Source: Rhizobium sp. 2MFCol3.1 (GTDB taxonomy: Bacteria; Pseudomonadota; Alphaproteobacteria; Rhizobiales; Rhizobiaceae). From it: a stretch of 64,000 nt of DNA. The notes beneath the pieces were generated by a model. That model was not told where the DNA came from. It saw only the letters and a list, made by a program, of their open reading frames with translations, and did no database searches. The position numbers and the translations under genes are program-made. Positions within the stretch are counted from its first letter, which is position 1, and each line of letters starts with the position of its first letter. This document shows, in pieces, positions 35,455 to 44,679 of the stretch. The stretch is taken from positions 1 to 64,000 of the forward strand of contig NZ_KB898354.1 of assembly GCF_000377565.1 (NCBI RefSeq), read 5' to 3'.

Positions 35455-35721
35455 ATGGCGGATCATGACGATCGCCTGAACGACCACCGCGATCACGGAT
35501 CGGCGGATAAGGCCGCTGACAAGCCCGGTCGTTTGGATGACAGGGAAGAGCGGATGCTCAGCGAAGGCCGCAGGCTTTCGGTATGGGCGCTGATCGGTGC
35601 GGGCGCCTTCGTGATCGCGATGATTGCGCTCGCTTTTGCCGTTTTCAAGAGCGATGGCCCCAATCCAGGTGCCGCGACGTCGCCGCCAGCCGTAGATAGG
35701 CCGTCTTCCGAGGGGCCGTAG
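35455..35721 (+). CDS. Small single-pass membrane protein, unknown
   Basis: An 88-residue protein with a very hydrophilic, Asp/His/Arg-rich N-terminal part (about 1-40), one membrane helix (about 42-64, WALIGAGAFVIAMIALAFAVF) and a short Pro/Ser-rich tail. GGAG lies before the ATG. Small proteins of this build are common in rhizobia but unassigned. It may be co-transcribed with the gene at 35214. Confidence 0.65.
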   Translation: MADHDDRLNDHRDHGSADKAADKPGRLDDREERMLSEGRRLSVWALIGAGAFVIAMIALAFAVFKSDGPNPGAATSPPAVDRPSSEGP

Positions 35722-35834
35722 GGCAACACTTCGCCATATATACTCTATAAACGATGTCATTTGTTGTCTCTTCGCGGATTCAGCGCTATTGCCTGCCGGA
35801 TAGGAGATCACGTGAGGAGCGTAAGGTAGTCGGA

Positions 35835-36299
35835 ATGCTGACGAAAAAAGGAAAGTACGGCCTGAAGGCATTGGTTGATCTCGCACGGCTCGCACCGGGC
35901 GAAACCGCGTTCATCAACGATGTGGCGGCACGCAACAATATTCCGAAGAAGTTCCTCGACACCATCCTCCTCGAACTGCGCAATGTCGGCATCCTTCGCT
36001 CGAAGAAGGGGCCTGGCGGTGGCTATTCGCTGTCGCGGCCGGCGTCCGAAATCCGCATCGGCCATGTGATCCGTACGCTGGACGGTCCGCTGGCACCCAT
36101 CCGCTGCGCGAGCCGCACCGCGTTCGAAGCCTGCGACGACTGTTCCGATCCCGAGACCTGTCAGGTGCGCCGGTCGATGACCGATGTGCGCGACGCGATT
36201 GCCGATATTCTCGACAACATGACGCTCGAGCAGTTCGTCGCATCCGGCAACAACAAATGGACCGGGAGCGACGAGACGGTGCCGATGTCGGTCGCCTGA
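35835..36299 (+). CDS. Rrf2-family regulator with a cysteine cluster
   Basis: The 154-residue protein starts MLTKKGKYGLKALVDLA, a typical Rrf2 winged helix, with the wing SKKGPGGGYSLSRP. Around residues 90-112 it has four cysteines (CASRTAFEACDDCSDPETC); three of them could ligate an Fe-S cluster, as in IscR and related sensors, although the spacing is not the classic IscR one. It could therefore respond to iron-sulfur status, redox or nitric oxide; which one is not clear from sequence. The ATG at 35835 gives the usual family N-terminus. Confidence 0.85.
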   Translation: MLTKKGKYGLKALVDLARLAPGETAFINDVAARNNIPKKFLDTILLELRNVGILRSKKGPGGGYSLSRPASEIRIGHVIRTLDGPLAPIRCASRTAFEACDDCSDPETCQVRRSMTDVRDAIADILDNMTLEQFVASGNNKWTGSDETVPMSVA

Positions 36300-36575
36300 G
36301 CGACGGCGTTTCGTATCTACACCAGCATCTCCGATGATTTCGGCCGTGAGAGACCTGTCCCATGACCGGGCTGTCGATTCATAGGATACTCACTATATGG
36401 TGAGGGGATGGTCTTCGCGGGGTGGCTGCGCGAAGATAGCGCGTGTTTTTTAAGAAATAAGAGTGTTACTGACATTCCATTGCCCGCGTGGGCGCTGTCT
36501 TGGGTCGTGTTTGCCGCTGCCTGATGAAAGGCGCAGCCTCCGCGACCCATGACATTATGCAGCATGAGGTACCAT

Positions 36576-37313
36576 ATGCCGTCGAACCCTCGCACACGGC
36601 TCCAGCTCGATCCCGGCGATATGCCGATCTACGCGATTGGGGACATTCACGGCAGGCTCGATCTCTTGCGACAGGCCGAGCAGGCGATTTTCGACGATGC
36701 ATCGCGTCTGCCGGGGCGCAAGCTCATCATCACGCTCGGTGACTATATCGATCGCGGGCCGGCTTCGGCGCAGGTGATTTCGTACCTGATGCAGCCGGTG
36801 CCGGAGGATTTCGATCGCATCAGCCTGACGGGCAATCATGAAATGATGATGCTCGACTATATCGACGGCAAGATGTCGTACGACAGCTGGATGATGACCG
36901 GTGCGGATGCGCTGCTGCATTCCTACGGTATCGATCCCAACCAGATGCCGGGGCTATTCCGCACCGCTTCGAAGCGCGATGCCTTTATCCGCGATTCTCT
37001 GCCGAAGGCGCATATCGACTTCCTGCGCTCGCTGCCGATCATGATCGATACGCCGGCGGTGCTGTTCGTGCATGCCGGCATCGATCCGGCGCGGTCGATC
37101 GACAATCAGCAGGATGACGATCTGGTCTTCATCCGCCATCGCTTCTTCGAAAGCGATCTGCCGCTGCCGAAGCTCGTCGTGCACGGACACACGCCGGTTG
37201 ATCAGCCCGACGTGCAGGAGATGCGGCTCAACCTCGACACCGGCGCCTACCGCAGCGACAGGTTGACTGTCGCGCGGTTATGGCAGGGCGAGGTGCGCCT
37301 GTTCTCGACGTAA
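36576..37313 (+). CDS. PPP-family serine/threonine phosphatase / metallophosphoesterase
   Basis: The 245-residue protein shows the full PPP motif set: GDIHG (22-26), GDYIDRG, GNHEMM and VVHGHTP near the end, which bind two metal ions. The fold is that of bacterial lambda-type protein phosphatases and some diadenosine tetraphosphatases. It ends one base before the stop of exoP on the other strand. Because BY-kinases like ExoP are reversed by tyrosine phosphatases rather than PPP enzymes, a direct link is doubtful. The ATG at 36576 has GAGGT before it. Confidence 0.86.
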   Translation: MPSNPRTRLQLDPGDMPIYAIGDIHGRLDLLRQAEQAIFDDASRLPGRKLIITLGDYIDRGPASAQVISYLMQPVPEDFDRISLTGNHEMMMLDYIDGKMSYDSWMMTGADALLHSYGIDPNQMPGLFRTASKRDAFIRDSLPKAHIDFLRSLPIMIDTPAVLFVHAGIDPARSIDNQQDDDLVFIRHRFFESDLPLPKLVVHGHTPVDQPDVQEMRLNLDTGAYRSDRLTVARLWQGEVRLFST

Positions 37314-39671
37314 TCAGGCATCCGCTTCCGCGGTTTCCCGCATCTTCGGCGTCTCTTCGGTGTAGTAGCTCGTGTATTTGTGGCGGTAACGCTCGGTGCC
37401 GCCGAAGTTGGTGAACTTGCCGAGTTCGGCCATGTCGGTCTTGTTGAGGATCACACCGAGGATCTTCGACTTGATCTGCGGCTCGGCGTTCAGGACATCG
37501 CGCACCAGGTTGGTCGGCGTCGCACCCCATTCGGTCACGAACAGGAAGCCGTCGACCTGCGGCGCGAAGGCCTTGGCGTCGATGACGGGGCCGAGCGGCG
37601 CAAGGTCAACGACGATGTAGTCGAACATCTTGCGGGCGGCTTCCATCAGGTTGAACATGCCCTGCGAGGCCAGCAGTTCGCTGGTGTGCATCAGGTTGTC
37701 GTTCGAAATGACGGGCAGGATTGCGAGCTTGGTGGTCGGGTCGACCTTAACGGCGCCGGCCCACGGGATTTCACCCAGAACGGCTTCGACAAGGCCATGC
37801 TGCGGCGGCGTCTTCAACATGCGGGTGAGGCCCGGATTGCGAAGGTCGGCGTCGATAAGGAGCGTGCGCTTGCCGCTTGAGGCGAGCAGTGCCGCGAAGT
37901 TGGCGGCCGTCGTCGACTTGCCTTCGCCCGGCATCGCCGAGACGACGCCGATGACGCGGTCGGAGCGGCCCTGGAACATGACGTCGCTGGCGAGCTTGGC
38001 GTTGCGCAGCGTCTCGGCGAAGACCGAGCGCGGCGCTTCGAGAACGACACGCATGATACGCTCGAAGGTCGCGCCGTCGTCACCAACGGGATCTCCGGGC
38101 TCTGAGGCGAGCTGGCTCGGGTTTCGGAAGATCTTGCGTTCGCGCGGCGGCTTGCCGACCAGCGGCAGGTAGCCGAGGAACTTCAGGCCGAGAATGGTGC
38201 GGACATCGCCCTCGACGCGGAAGAAGCGTTCGCGGAATTCCTGGAACACGACCAGGCCGCCGCCGGCCATCAGGCCGAGAACGATGGCGAGACCAAGCGT
38301 CATTGTCCGCTTCGGGCTGGACGGCGAGACCGGGATGCCGGCTTCGGAGATCACGCGGGCCTTGGCGATCGGGAAGGACTGCTGCTGCGAGGCCTCTTCA
38401 TACTTGCCGAGGTAGGATTCGTAGAGCGTCTTCAGTGCAGATGCGCGCTGTTCGAGATCGTTCAGCTGAACGATGGACTTGTCGGCTTCCGAGTTCTTGC
38501 CGGTGAGGTGATCGATGTTCTGGCGAAGCGATGCTTCACGCGAGCGGGCAACCTCGAATTCGTTGCGGGCGTTCGAGGCCAGCTGCTGCAGTTCCTGGAA
38601 GATCTGGCGGGTCAAATCTTCCTTTTCAGAGCGGAGTGCGACCGCCTGCGGATGATCGGCGCCGAAATTCGTCGTGACTTCCTGCTCACGCTTGCTGACA
38701 TTGATGTAGCGCGTGCGCAGATCCTGGATGACGGAGTTGTTGGCCTGGCCGGACGAGATCGCCGCGTTGTTGACCGCGCCCTCGGGGCCGAGATCGATGA
38801 TCTGCTTGAACTGGTTGTAGCGGGCCGAGGTGCTGGCCGCGTCCGACTGGGCGACGATCAGCTGCTTGGTGAGATCGGCCAGCTGCTGTTCGGACATGAG
38901 CTCGCCATTGGCCGATGTCAGGCCGTTCTTCGCCTTGAAATTCGCGGCCTCAAGCGCTGCCTGCTGCGAACGTTCGCGCAGGTCGGTCAGGCGCTGCTGC
39001 AGCCAGACGGAGGCGCTTTCGGTGGCGTCGAAGTTCGCGTTCAGCTGGTCGCTCAGATAAGCGGTGGCGTAGGCCTTGGTGATGCGGGCGGCGAGCAGCT
39101 TGTCGGTCGAGCGGAACGAGACAGCGAGAACCGCGCTTCGGTTGACGCGCGAGACGGCGACGGCTTCCTGAATGAGGGCGGCTGCCTTCTGGCGGCGGCC
39201 GGCGCGGGCGTCGTCTTCGGAAACCGGAGGACGGCCGGGAAGGACGGCGCTGGCGAGCAGCTTGACGCCCGACTTGATCAGGCCAACAGGGGAGGCGGGC
39301 GGATCGAGGATCGTGGCGTTGTCCTGCAGGTTCTCGGCATCGACGACGCGCAGAGCGAGCTGATTGGACTTCAGGATTTCGACCGCGCTGGCGATCTGCA
39401 TGTCGACCTGCTGGGAGTTTGCCACCGGCGTGGCGTCCTGCGCGTACTTGGTCATGCTGTCATCGAGCAGGATTTGCGTCATCGACGTATATTGCGACGT
39501 GGAGAACAAAAGATAGATCACCGCCAGCGTCACTGTCACCCCGACGCAGAGCGCGATCGAGCCGACGCGGCGCATCAGGATCGCGATAAGGCGATCGATG
39601 TCGATGAAGGAATCGGAGTCGTCGGGCGCTTTTGGCAGAGAGCTGTGCAAGGTGAGGTTCCGTTGGTTCAT
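37314..39671 (-). CDS. exoP: Succinoglycan chain-length/polymerisation protein, BY-kinase type (ExoP)
   Basis: The 785-residue inner-membrane protein has a Wzz domain between two membrane helices (about 34-55 and 445-465), a large periplasmic coiled-coil region between them, and a C-terminal cytoplasmic tyrosine autokinase. The kinase has Walker A SAMPGEGKST (near 575), Walker A' TLLIDADLR and a C-terminal tyrosine cluster (YRHKYTSYY). ExoP controls succinoglycan chain length together with ExoQ. The ATG at 39671 is preceded by AAAGGA and sits 4 bp after the exoO stop, so it ends the exoH-K-LA-M-O-P run. exoN, which lies between exoO and exoP in Sinorhizobium, is missing. Confidence 0.93.
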   Translation of the reverse strand: MNQRNLTLHSSLPKAPDDSDSFIDIDRLIAILMRRVGSIALCVGVTVTLAVIYLLFSTSQYTSMTQILLDDSMTKYAQDATPVANSQQVDMQIASAVEILKSNQLALRVVDAENLQDNATILDPPASPVGLIKSGVKLLASAVLPGRPPVSEDDARAGRRQKAAALIQEAVAVSRVNRSAVLAVSFRSTDKLLAARITKAYATAYLSDQLNANFDATESASVWLQQRLTDLRERSQQAALEAANFKAKNGLTSANGELMSEQQLADLTKQLIVAQSDAASTSARYNQFKQIIDLGPEGAVNNAAISSGQANNSVIQDLRTRYINVSKREQEVTTNFGADHPQAVALRSEKEDLTRQIFQELQQLASNARNEFEVARSREASLRQNIDHLTGKNSEADKSIVQLNDLEQRASALKTLYESYLGKYEEASQQQSFPIAKARVISEAGIPVSPSSPKRTMTLGLAIVLGLMAGGGLVVFQEFRERFFRVEGDVRTILGLKFLGYLPLVGKPPRERKIFRNPSQLASEPGDPVGDDGATFERIMRVVLEAPRSVFAETLRNAKLASDVMFQGRSDRVIGVVSAMPGEGKSTTAANFAALLASSGKRTLLIDADLRNPGLTRMLKTPPQHGLVEAVLGEIPWAGAVKVDPTTKLAILPVISNDNLMHTSELLASQGMFNLMEAARKMFDYIVVDLAPLGPVIDAKAFAPQVDGFLFVTEWGATPTNLVRDVLNAEPQIKSKILGVILNKTDMAELGKFTNFGGTERYRHKYTSYYTEETPKMRETAEADA

Positions 39672-39675
39672 GGCT

Positions 39676-40683
39676 CTATCCTTTGCGGGAACGGGTCGTG
39701 CCATCGATGGCTGTGAGGTCGGCCTGCGGGCCAATCAGTTTGCGGAGCGACGCGATAACGCGGTTGGCCCGTGCTGCGATGGGCATGCTGAGATGCCCGA
39801 CAGCGGATGGGGTGCCCCAGGCTGTCCTGATCGTTCCGAGGATCGACCGGTCTTTGATATTCTGGACGAGAACGAGGAAGGCTCTTCCCCGAAGCAGGCT
39901 TTTTGCCCGGAAATCCTGGGCGGCGGCTGCTTCCGCATCCAGCGTGTGATTGCGAAGGAAGGTCTTATCTCCTTCGATCATGGCGTCGATGTGGTGAAGC
40001 GAAAGAACGCGGGAGATCGATCCTTCGCGTATATTGTAGTCGTAACCGGTAAGCGGTTCGAAAACGCAGCGCCCGCCGAGCGCCATGGCGCTGGCGAGAT
40101 AGAGATAGTCCTCGCCGATCTTCAGGCTCTCGTCGAAGCGAAGGGCATGGCTTTCGATGAAGGCGCGCTGAAAGATCGGCTTGAGATAACCGAAATTATG
40201 AGTTGTTTGAAAAAGGGCGTTGGAGCGAATGAAGGCGGAAAGGGTGAGCGTCGGCATTTGCGCCAGCGCATCCTCGGCGAACATGGTTTCGGCCGGCGTG
40301 CCGTCGGTCCTGATGACACGCAGGTTATCGACGGCGATTTCGGCGCCGGCCTTTTCGGCGCGTGATATCATCCGGCGCAGCCGGTCGGGGTCGACCGTGT
40401 CGTCGGAATCGAGCACCGCCAGCCAGCGTCCGGTGGCGGCCGAGATCGCGGCGTTGCGCGCGGCGGACGGGCCGCCGTTGCGAGCGAGCGCGATCAGGCG
40501 GACGTTGCGGTCGGCATAGCTTTCGGCGATCGCCCTGGTTTCATCGGCCGAACAATCGTCGGCGACGATCACCTCGACCGTGACGCCGCGCTGGGCAAGC
40601 GCGCTGTCGATCGCCTTTCCGAGCGTCGCCGCCGCATTGTACGCGGCGATGATAAAGCTGACGTCGGGCATGTCTTGCTTCAT
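39676..40683 (-). CDS. exoO: Succinoglycan glucosyltransferase ExoO-like (GT2)
   Basis: The 335-residue protein has a GT-A fold: IIAAYNAAATLGKAIDSAL at the start, the metal-binding LDSDDTVDPDR near residue 93, and a C-terminal EDYLYL acidic site. In succinoglycan synthesis ExoO adds the first beta-1,6 glucose of the side chain. Assignment rests on family plus position between exoM and exoP. Its start overlaps the exoM stop by 4 bp (ATGA). Confidence 0.87.
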   Translation of the reverse strand: MKQDMPDVSFIIAAYNAAATLGKAIDSALAQRGVTVEVIVADDCSADETRAIAESYADRNVRLIALARNGGPSAARNAAISAATGRWLAVLDSDDTVDPDRLRRMISRAEKAGAEIAVDNLRVIRTDGTPAETMFAEDALAQMPTLTLSAFIRSNALFQTTHNFGYLKPIFQRAFIESHALRFDESLKIGEDYLYLASAMALGGRCVFEPLTGYDYNIREGSISRVLSLHHIDAMIEGDKTFLRNHTLDAEAAAAQDFRAKSLLRGRAFLVLVQNIKDRSILGTIRTAWGTPSAVGHLSMPIAARANRVIASLRKLIGPQADLTAIDGTTRSRKG

Positions 40684-41633
40684 GCGGCCTCCGCCGTTCC
40701 GTACTGGCGGATTTCGCGCACGCCGAGCAGGCCGCTGACGACGCCGGAATGCATGATGCCGCGAAGGGCGTAGCGGTAGCGCGGCACGGCCGAGAAGACG
40801 CAGGCGAGGGCGGCGGCGTAGCAGAAGCCGGCCTTTGCCGCGGCGAGCACGATCTGCTTCGGCCGGTTGAGGCCTGTGCCGGCTTCCTGCAGCAGCCGCC
40901 CATGGGTCTGACCGAAGCGGAAGCGGCGCTTGGCGAGCCAGGAGAGCTCAGCGCGGTTTTCGGTCACGGGCTCGTAGACATAGGCCTTCTCGGCAAAGGC
41001 GATCTTGCCGCCGGCTTCATGCATGTGGCTGAAGAATTCCGTGTCTTCACCGCCCGTATGGCCGAGCGCCAGATTGAAGCGGCGGCCGGCAAGGCTCTGC
41101 GAGGAGAGGCGCAGAAGCACGTTGCAGGTATAGCCAGTGCGGATTTCGCCGTTGACCCATACGGGAAGCGTCGAATGGAAGTCGCCGACCCGCATCCAGC
41201 GCGGTGCTGTGTCCGCGTAGACGCTGCGGACGGGGCCGAGAACGGCGTCCGCCTTGGTGGCGCGGGCGGTCGAGAGGAGCTCGACCAGCCAATCCTCGCT
41301 GGCATCTTCGTCGTCGTCGATGAAAGCCAGGAAGTCGCCGGTAGCGTTGTCGAGGCAGGCGTTGCGGGCGATCGAGATGTTCGATGCCGGGCAATGCACA
41401 TAGGCGATTTCGTGGGCGATGCGCGGACGAAGCGCCTCGACGCGCTCCCTGGCGCTCGGCGTCTTGTCGTTATCGGCGACGATGATGCGCAGGCGCGAGC
41501 CGGGAGGGACCTCGAGGACGGCCAGCGACAGCAGCGCTTCGTCTAGCGATGCGCGGCGATAGGTGCAGATGCCGATGTCGATCTGCAATTGTCTCGTCTG
41601 CTGTTTCTTTGTCTGCTCGGGGGGCTGGTTCAC
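40680..41633 (-). CDS. exoM: Succinoglycan glucosyltransferase ExoM-like (GT2)
   Basis: The 317-residue protein contains DIGICTYRRASLDEAL, the DxD-type AFIDDDEDAS near residue 105, and HTGGEDTEFF as the acceptor-side acidic motif. ExoM adds a beta-1,4 glucose to the lipid-linked intermediate. A GTG start at 41633 is used: it overlaps the previous stop (GTGA) and gives the family's N-terminus. Longer frames upstream only run over the previous gene. Position in the exo order supports the name. Confidence 0.87.
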   Translation of the reverse strand: MNQPPEQTKKQQTRQLQIDIGICTYRRASLDEALLSLAVLEVPPGSRLRIIVADNDKTPSARERVEALRPRIAHEIAYVHCPASNISIARNACLDNATGDFLAFIDDDEDASEDWLVELLSTARATKADAVLGPVRSVYADTAPRWMRVGDFHSTLPVWVNGEIRTGYTCNVLLRLSSQSLAGRRFNLALGHTGGEDTEFFSHMHEAGGKIAFAEKAYVYEPVTENRAELSWLAKRRFRFGQTHGRLLQEAGTGLNRPKQIVLAAAKAGFCYAAALACVFSAVPRYRYALRGIMHSGVVSGLLGVREIRQYGTAEAA

Positions 41634-43834
41634 GACGCCACCTTTCTGCCGCGGAAGCTGAGGAGTTCCATCCAGAAGCCGGCCGACCAGGCGAAGTGCA
41701 TGACCATGGCCGACACGGCAGCCAGCGGGCCGTAGGGGTTGCGCTGGCCGATCGCCATCCAGAAGCCGTAGCCGACGCAGGCGACTGCCCACAGGCTGAA
41801 CGGTATGACGGCGGCCCAGTTCACCACGGCGAGGAATGCGCCGATGAAGACGGGAACGACCAGGAGCGGCAGCATCTGGCGAACATTCGGCATGCTGCCA
41901 TGCTTCAGGATGTTCTTGGCGCGACCGCGGCCATAGCCGAGATACTGCCGGAACAGCGTGGCGACGCTGGAGCGCGGGTAATAGACCATGCGGGTCTTGT
42001 CGGTCATCCAGATGCCGAAGCCGGCCTTTTTCAGGCGGTAGTCGAGCTCGGCGTCTTCATTGTGGCTGAAGGTCTCGTCGTAGCCGCCGACGGCCTCGAA
42101 GGCGGCGATGCGCATCAGAGCGTGGTGGCCGTGGTTGGTCCAATGACCCTTGGCGCCCTCGCGATGCTTCGAGCCGCCATTGCCGAGCTTGGAGTTCTGG
42201 GCAAAAGCGGTGGCCTTCTGGAACATGCCGAAGCCGACCGTTTCCATCGATACGACCACGGAATCGGCCTGGGTGGCGACAGCTTCCTCGACGAGGCGGC
42301 GGCAATAATCGTCCGGATAATCGCCATGGGCATCGATGCGGATGAGATAATCGTAGTCGCGGCCGAAGGTGGCGACCGCCAGATTGGTGGCGGCGCTCTG
42401 CAGGCGGCGGGGATTGTCAAGCAGCACGATGCGTGGATCAGACATGCTGATGCGCGCGACGATCTCGCGCGTTGCATCCTTGCTGCCGCCGTCGGCGACG
42501 ACGATCTTGGCGTTCATGTGATCGATTTCGCGGCTCAGTTTGGCGAGCAGCGGCTCGATGTGCTTTTCTTCGTTCAAGCAGGGGATGATTATGAGACTGG
42601 AGACGCTGGAACTGGCATCAGGCTGCATGGTTGTCCACCCTTCTGGAGATACGGTTTTCGGTGCGGATGCACTGCTGTCGCCCCTCTCGACGGCAGCAGG
42701 CACAAGGCGGGAAAGGCTGGCGACGAGCGCTTCGCAGTCGCTGCGGTCGGCGAGCCAGATTTTCTGATCAGTCAAGGCGATGGCGTCGCTCAGCGCATGG
42801 TAGCGCTCGCCGGTCATGGTTTCGAACAGCGTGCGCAGCGCTGCCGGGCTTGCATCCGGAAGGGCAAGGCCGATTGATTTTTCACGCAGGAAGCGCGCGG
42901 TCTGCGTGCCTTCGAGCGCGATCGGAACGGTGCCGTAGAGGCAGCCTTCGTAGAGTCGGTTCGGCAGAAGCCAGCTGGAATTCAGGCCTTCCTCGAAGAA
43001 ATCGATCGCCCAGGAGAAGTGGACGTCGTCATAGATCGCCCTCAAATCCTCGGGGTTCTTGTACGGGCCTTCGAAGCGGAGATAGGGCTCGCTGGCGACG
43101 AAGCCGTCGAAATCCTCGAATTCGGAATAGGCGGGGCGGCCGCGCAGCACGATCTCAACGCGGCCTTCCATCAGGCGCGAGAACTCGGCGAGCATGGTCA
43201 GCGATTTCTTGCAGCGCAGCGCGCCGAACCAGCCGATTTTCCACGGCTGGCCGGGCTGCTTCAGCGGGCGGGCGATGGTCGGCTGGACCGTCTGGTCGAT
43301 CGATATGACCTTGTTTTCGACGAGCAGCGTTTCGGCCTTGATGCCGGAGCGCGGCGCGAAGTGATGTTCGATGAAGGCGGGCGAGCTCGTCATGATCAGC
43401 TGCGCGTTGCGGCCGAAACGGGCTTCGGCGCCGCGCATGATCTTTCCGACCATGTCGTTGCGCGAGAGCAGCCGGTGAATGTCGAGGCATTCGTAGACGA
43501 CGGGCACATCGCCGCCGAACATCGCATTGGCGCGATCGGCGACAGCAAGCGCCTCGAGGTTGCGGCCGATGATGACATCGGGCCTCTCGACCGTCTTCAG
43601 CAGGTTCTTCAGTCCGCTCACGGCCTTTACGACAGCGCCGATGCGCTGCGCGAATTTGGCGTCGGCGGTGCGGCCAAGCTCGATCGGCGTGATGCCGTGC
43701 ACTTCGGCGAGGCGGTTTTCGCCGCGGCGGAAGCCGGCCAGCGTTACCTCCGCGCCGCCCTCGCGCAGCATCAGCACCCGCCGCCGGACGGCGGGATCCG
43801 CCAGATCATGCACGAGATACAAGACTTTGAGCAT
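41630..43834 (-). CDS. exoL-exoA: ExoL-ExoA read-through fusion: two succinoglycan glucosyltransferases in one frame
   Basis: The 734-residue frame joins ExoL (about 1-399, a GT-B-like protein starting MLKVLYLVHDLADP) to ExoA (about 403-734, a GT2 enzyme with IIIPCLNEE, DGGSKD, IRIDAHGDYP and C-terminal membrane segments). In Sinorhizobium these are separate adjacent genes for the beta-1,4 (ExoL) and beta-1,3 (ExoA) glucose additions. At the junction a TGG codon (42637-42635) sits where a TGA would end ExoL. An ATG for ExoA follows at 42628, with AGAAGGG before it. Either one bifunctional protein is made, or ExoA is also made by internal initiation, or the TGG is a sequencing error. AAGGAG before 43834 sets the start. 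Confidence 0.88.
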   Translation of the reverse strand: MLKVLYLVHDLADPAVRRRVLMLREGGAEVTLAGFRRGENRLAEVHGITPIELGRTADAKFAQRIGAVVKAVSGLKNLLKTVERPDVIIGRNLEALAVADRANAMFGGDVPVVYECLDIHRLLSRNDMVGKIMRGAEARFGRNAQLIMTSSPAFIEHHFAPRSGIKAETLLVENKVISIDQTVQPTIARPLKQPGQPWKIGWFGALRCKKSLTMLAEFSRLMEGRVEIVLRGRPAYSEFEDFDGFVASEPYLRFEGPYKNPEDLRAIYDDVHFSWAIDFFEEGLNSSWLLPNRLYEGCLYGTVPIALEGTQTARFLREKSIGLALPDASPAALRTLFETMTGERYHALSDAIALTDQKIWLADRSDCEALVASLSRLVPAAVERGDSSASAPKTVSPEGWTTMQPDASSSVSSLIIIPCLNEEKHIEPLLAKLSREIDHMNAKIVVADGGSKDATREIVARISMSDPRIVLLDNPRRLQSAATNLAVATFGRDYDYLIRIDAHGDYPDDYCRRLVEEAVATQADSVVVSMETVGFGMFQKATAFAQNSKLGNGGSKHREGAKGHWTNHGHHALMRIAAFEAVGGYDETFSHNEDAELDYRLKKAGFGIWMTDKTRMVYYPRSSVATLFRQYLGYGRGRAKNILKHGSMPNVRQMLPLLVVPVFIGAFLAVVNWAAVIPFSLWAVACVGYGFWMAIGQRNPYGPLAAVSAMVMHFAWSAGFWMELLSFRGRKVAS

Positions 43835-43869
43835 GGCACTCCTTGTCATTTGTGCGCCTTCGGCGCCGA

Positions 43870-44676
43870 TCAGTTCAGCGTGCATGCGATCGATTCAGGG
43901 AACTGGCACTTGTCGCCGGGGGCCGTGTAGGCGAAGCGCTCAACCTCCAGCGATGTCGGCTTGGTGTAGGCGAACTTGCCCATCCAGTCCTTCAGCGTGT
44001 CGGTGCCCCAGAGGCTGAAGAAGATCTTCTGCTGGCTATCCGGGATCTTGGAGGGATCGGTGACATCCTGGACGAGCTTGCCGTTCAGATAATAGCGCAG
44101 CCGGCCGGGCTCCCAGACGAAGGCGTAGTCGTTGAAGCCGTCATCGGCATTGGCGCCGATCGGAACCAGCTTCTCGTTGCCGCCCTTGGCCTTGATGTAC
44201 TGGTTGACCTGCACCTGGCCGGAATTCTTGCCGAGGACCTCGAAGTCGATCTCGTCGTGCGGCTGCTTGTCGGCCGGGCCGATATAGGTGAAGAAGGCGG
44301 AGTTCAGGCCGGAACCGGTGCCCGCCTTCATGCGCGCCTCGTAGGTGCCGTAGCCGAAGCGCTTCTTGGTCTGGATCTCGCCGCAGAGGTAGCTGCGGTC
44401 CTTCGACTGACCCTCGGCGAAGGAGAGCTGCAGCGCGCCACCTTCGACCTTCACCTGGTTTTTCGACCATGTGCAGTTCTGATGCGGGCCGTTGTTCCAG
44501 CCGTCGGAGATGTACCAGACGCTGCGGTCGAGCTTATCGAAGTTCTCGACGAAAGAGGGGGCACTCGGTTGCTGGGCTGCCTGCTGGGCGAAAGCCGGGG
44601 AGGCGCCGATGAGGAGCGTGCCGATGATGCCGAGTGTGGGGCAAAGTTTTCGCGCATGGGCGATTTTGGTCGTCAT
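43870..44676 (-). CDS. exoK: Endo-beta-1,3-1,4-glycanase ExoK (GH16)
   Basis: The 268-residue protein has a signal peptide (about 1-30, ending PAFA-QQ) and a GH16 catalytic domain with the E-x-D-x-x-E site in DEIDFEVLG near residue 135. The flanks SAFFTYIGP and NDYAFVWEPGRL are typical of bacterial lichenase-like glycanases. ExoK trims nascent succinoglycan to low molecular weight in Sinorhizobium. It sits between exoH and exoL as expected; AAAGG precedes its ATG. Confidence 0.93.
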   Translation of the reverse strand: MTTKIAHARKLCPTLGIIGTLLIGASPAFAQQAAQQPSAPSFVENFDKLDRSVWYISDGWNNGPHQNCTWSKNQVKVEGGALQLSFAEGQSKDRSYLCGEIQTKKRFGYGTYEARMKAGTGSGLNSAFFTYIGPADKQPHDEIDFEVLGKNSGQVQVNQYIKAKGGNEKLVPIGANADDGFNDYAFVWEPGRLRYYLNGKLVQDVTDPSKIPDSQQKIFFSLWGTDTLKDWMGKFAYTKPTSLEVERFAYTAPGDKCQFPESIACTLN

Positions 44677-44679
44677 GTG

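Noticed and set aside
36576..37313. Idea that the PPP phosphatase is the ExoP-specific phosphatase
   Set aside because: It abuts exoP but is convergent, and bacterial tyrosine kinases of this type are usually reversed by low-molecular-weight or PHP tyrosine phosphatases, not PPP enzymes.
40680..41792. Longer exoM start at 41792
   Set aside because: The extra 53 codons overlap the end of exoA and do not resemble a glycosyltransferase N-terminus; the GTG at 41633 overlapping the exoA stop fits better.
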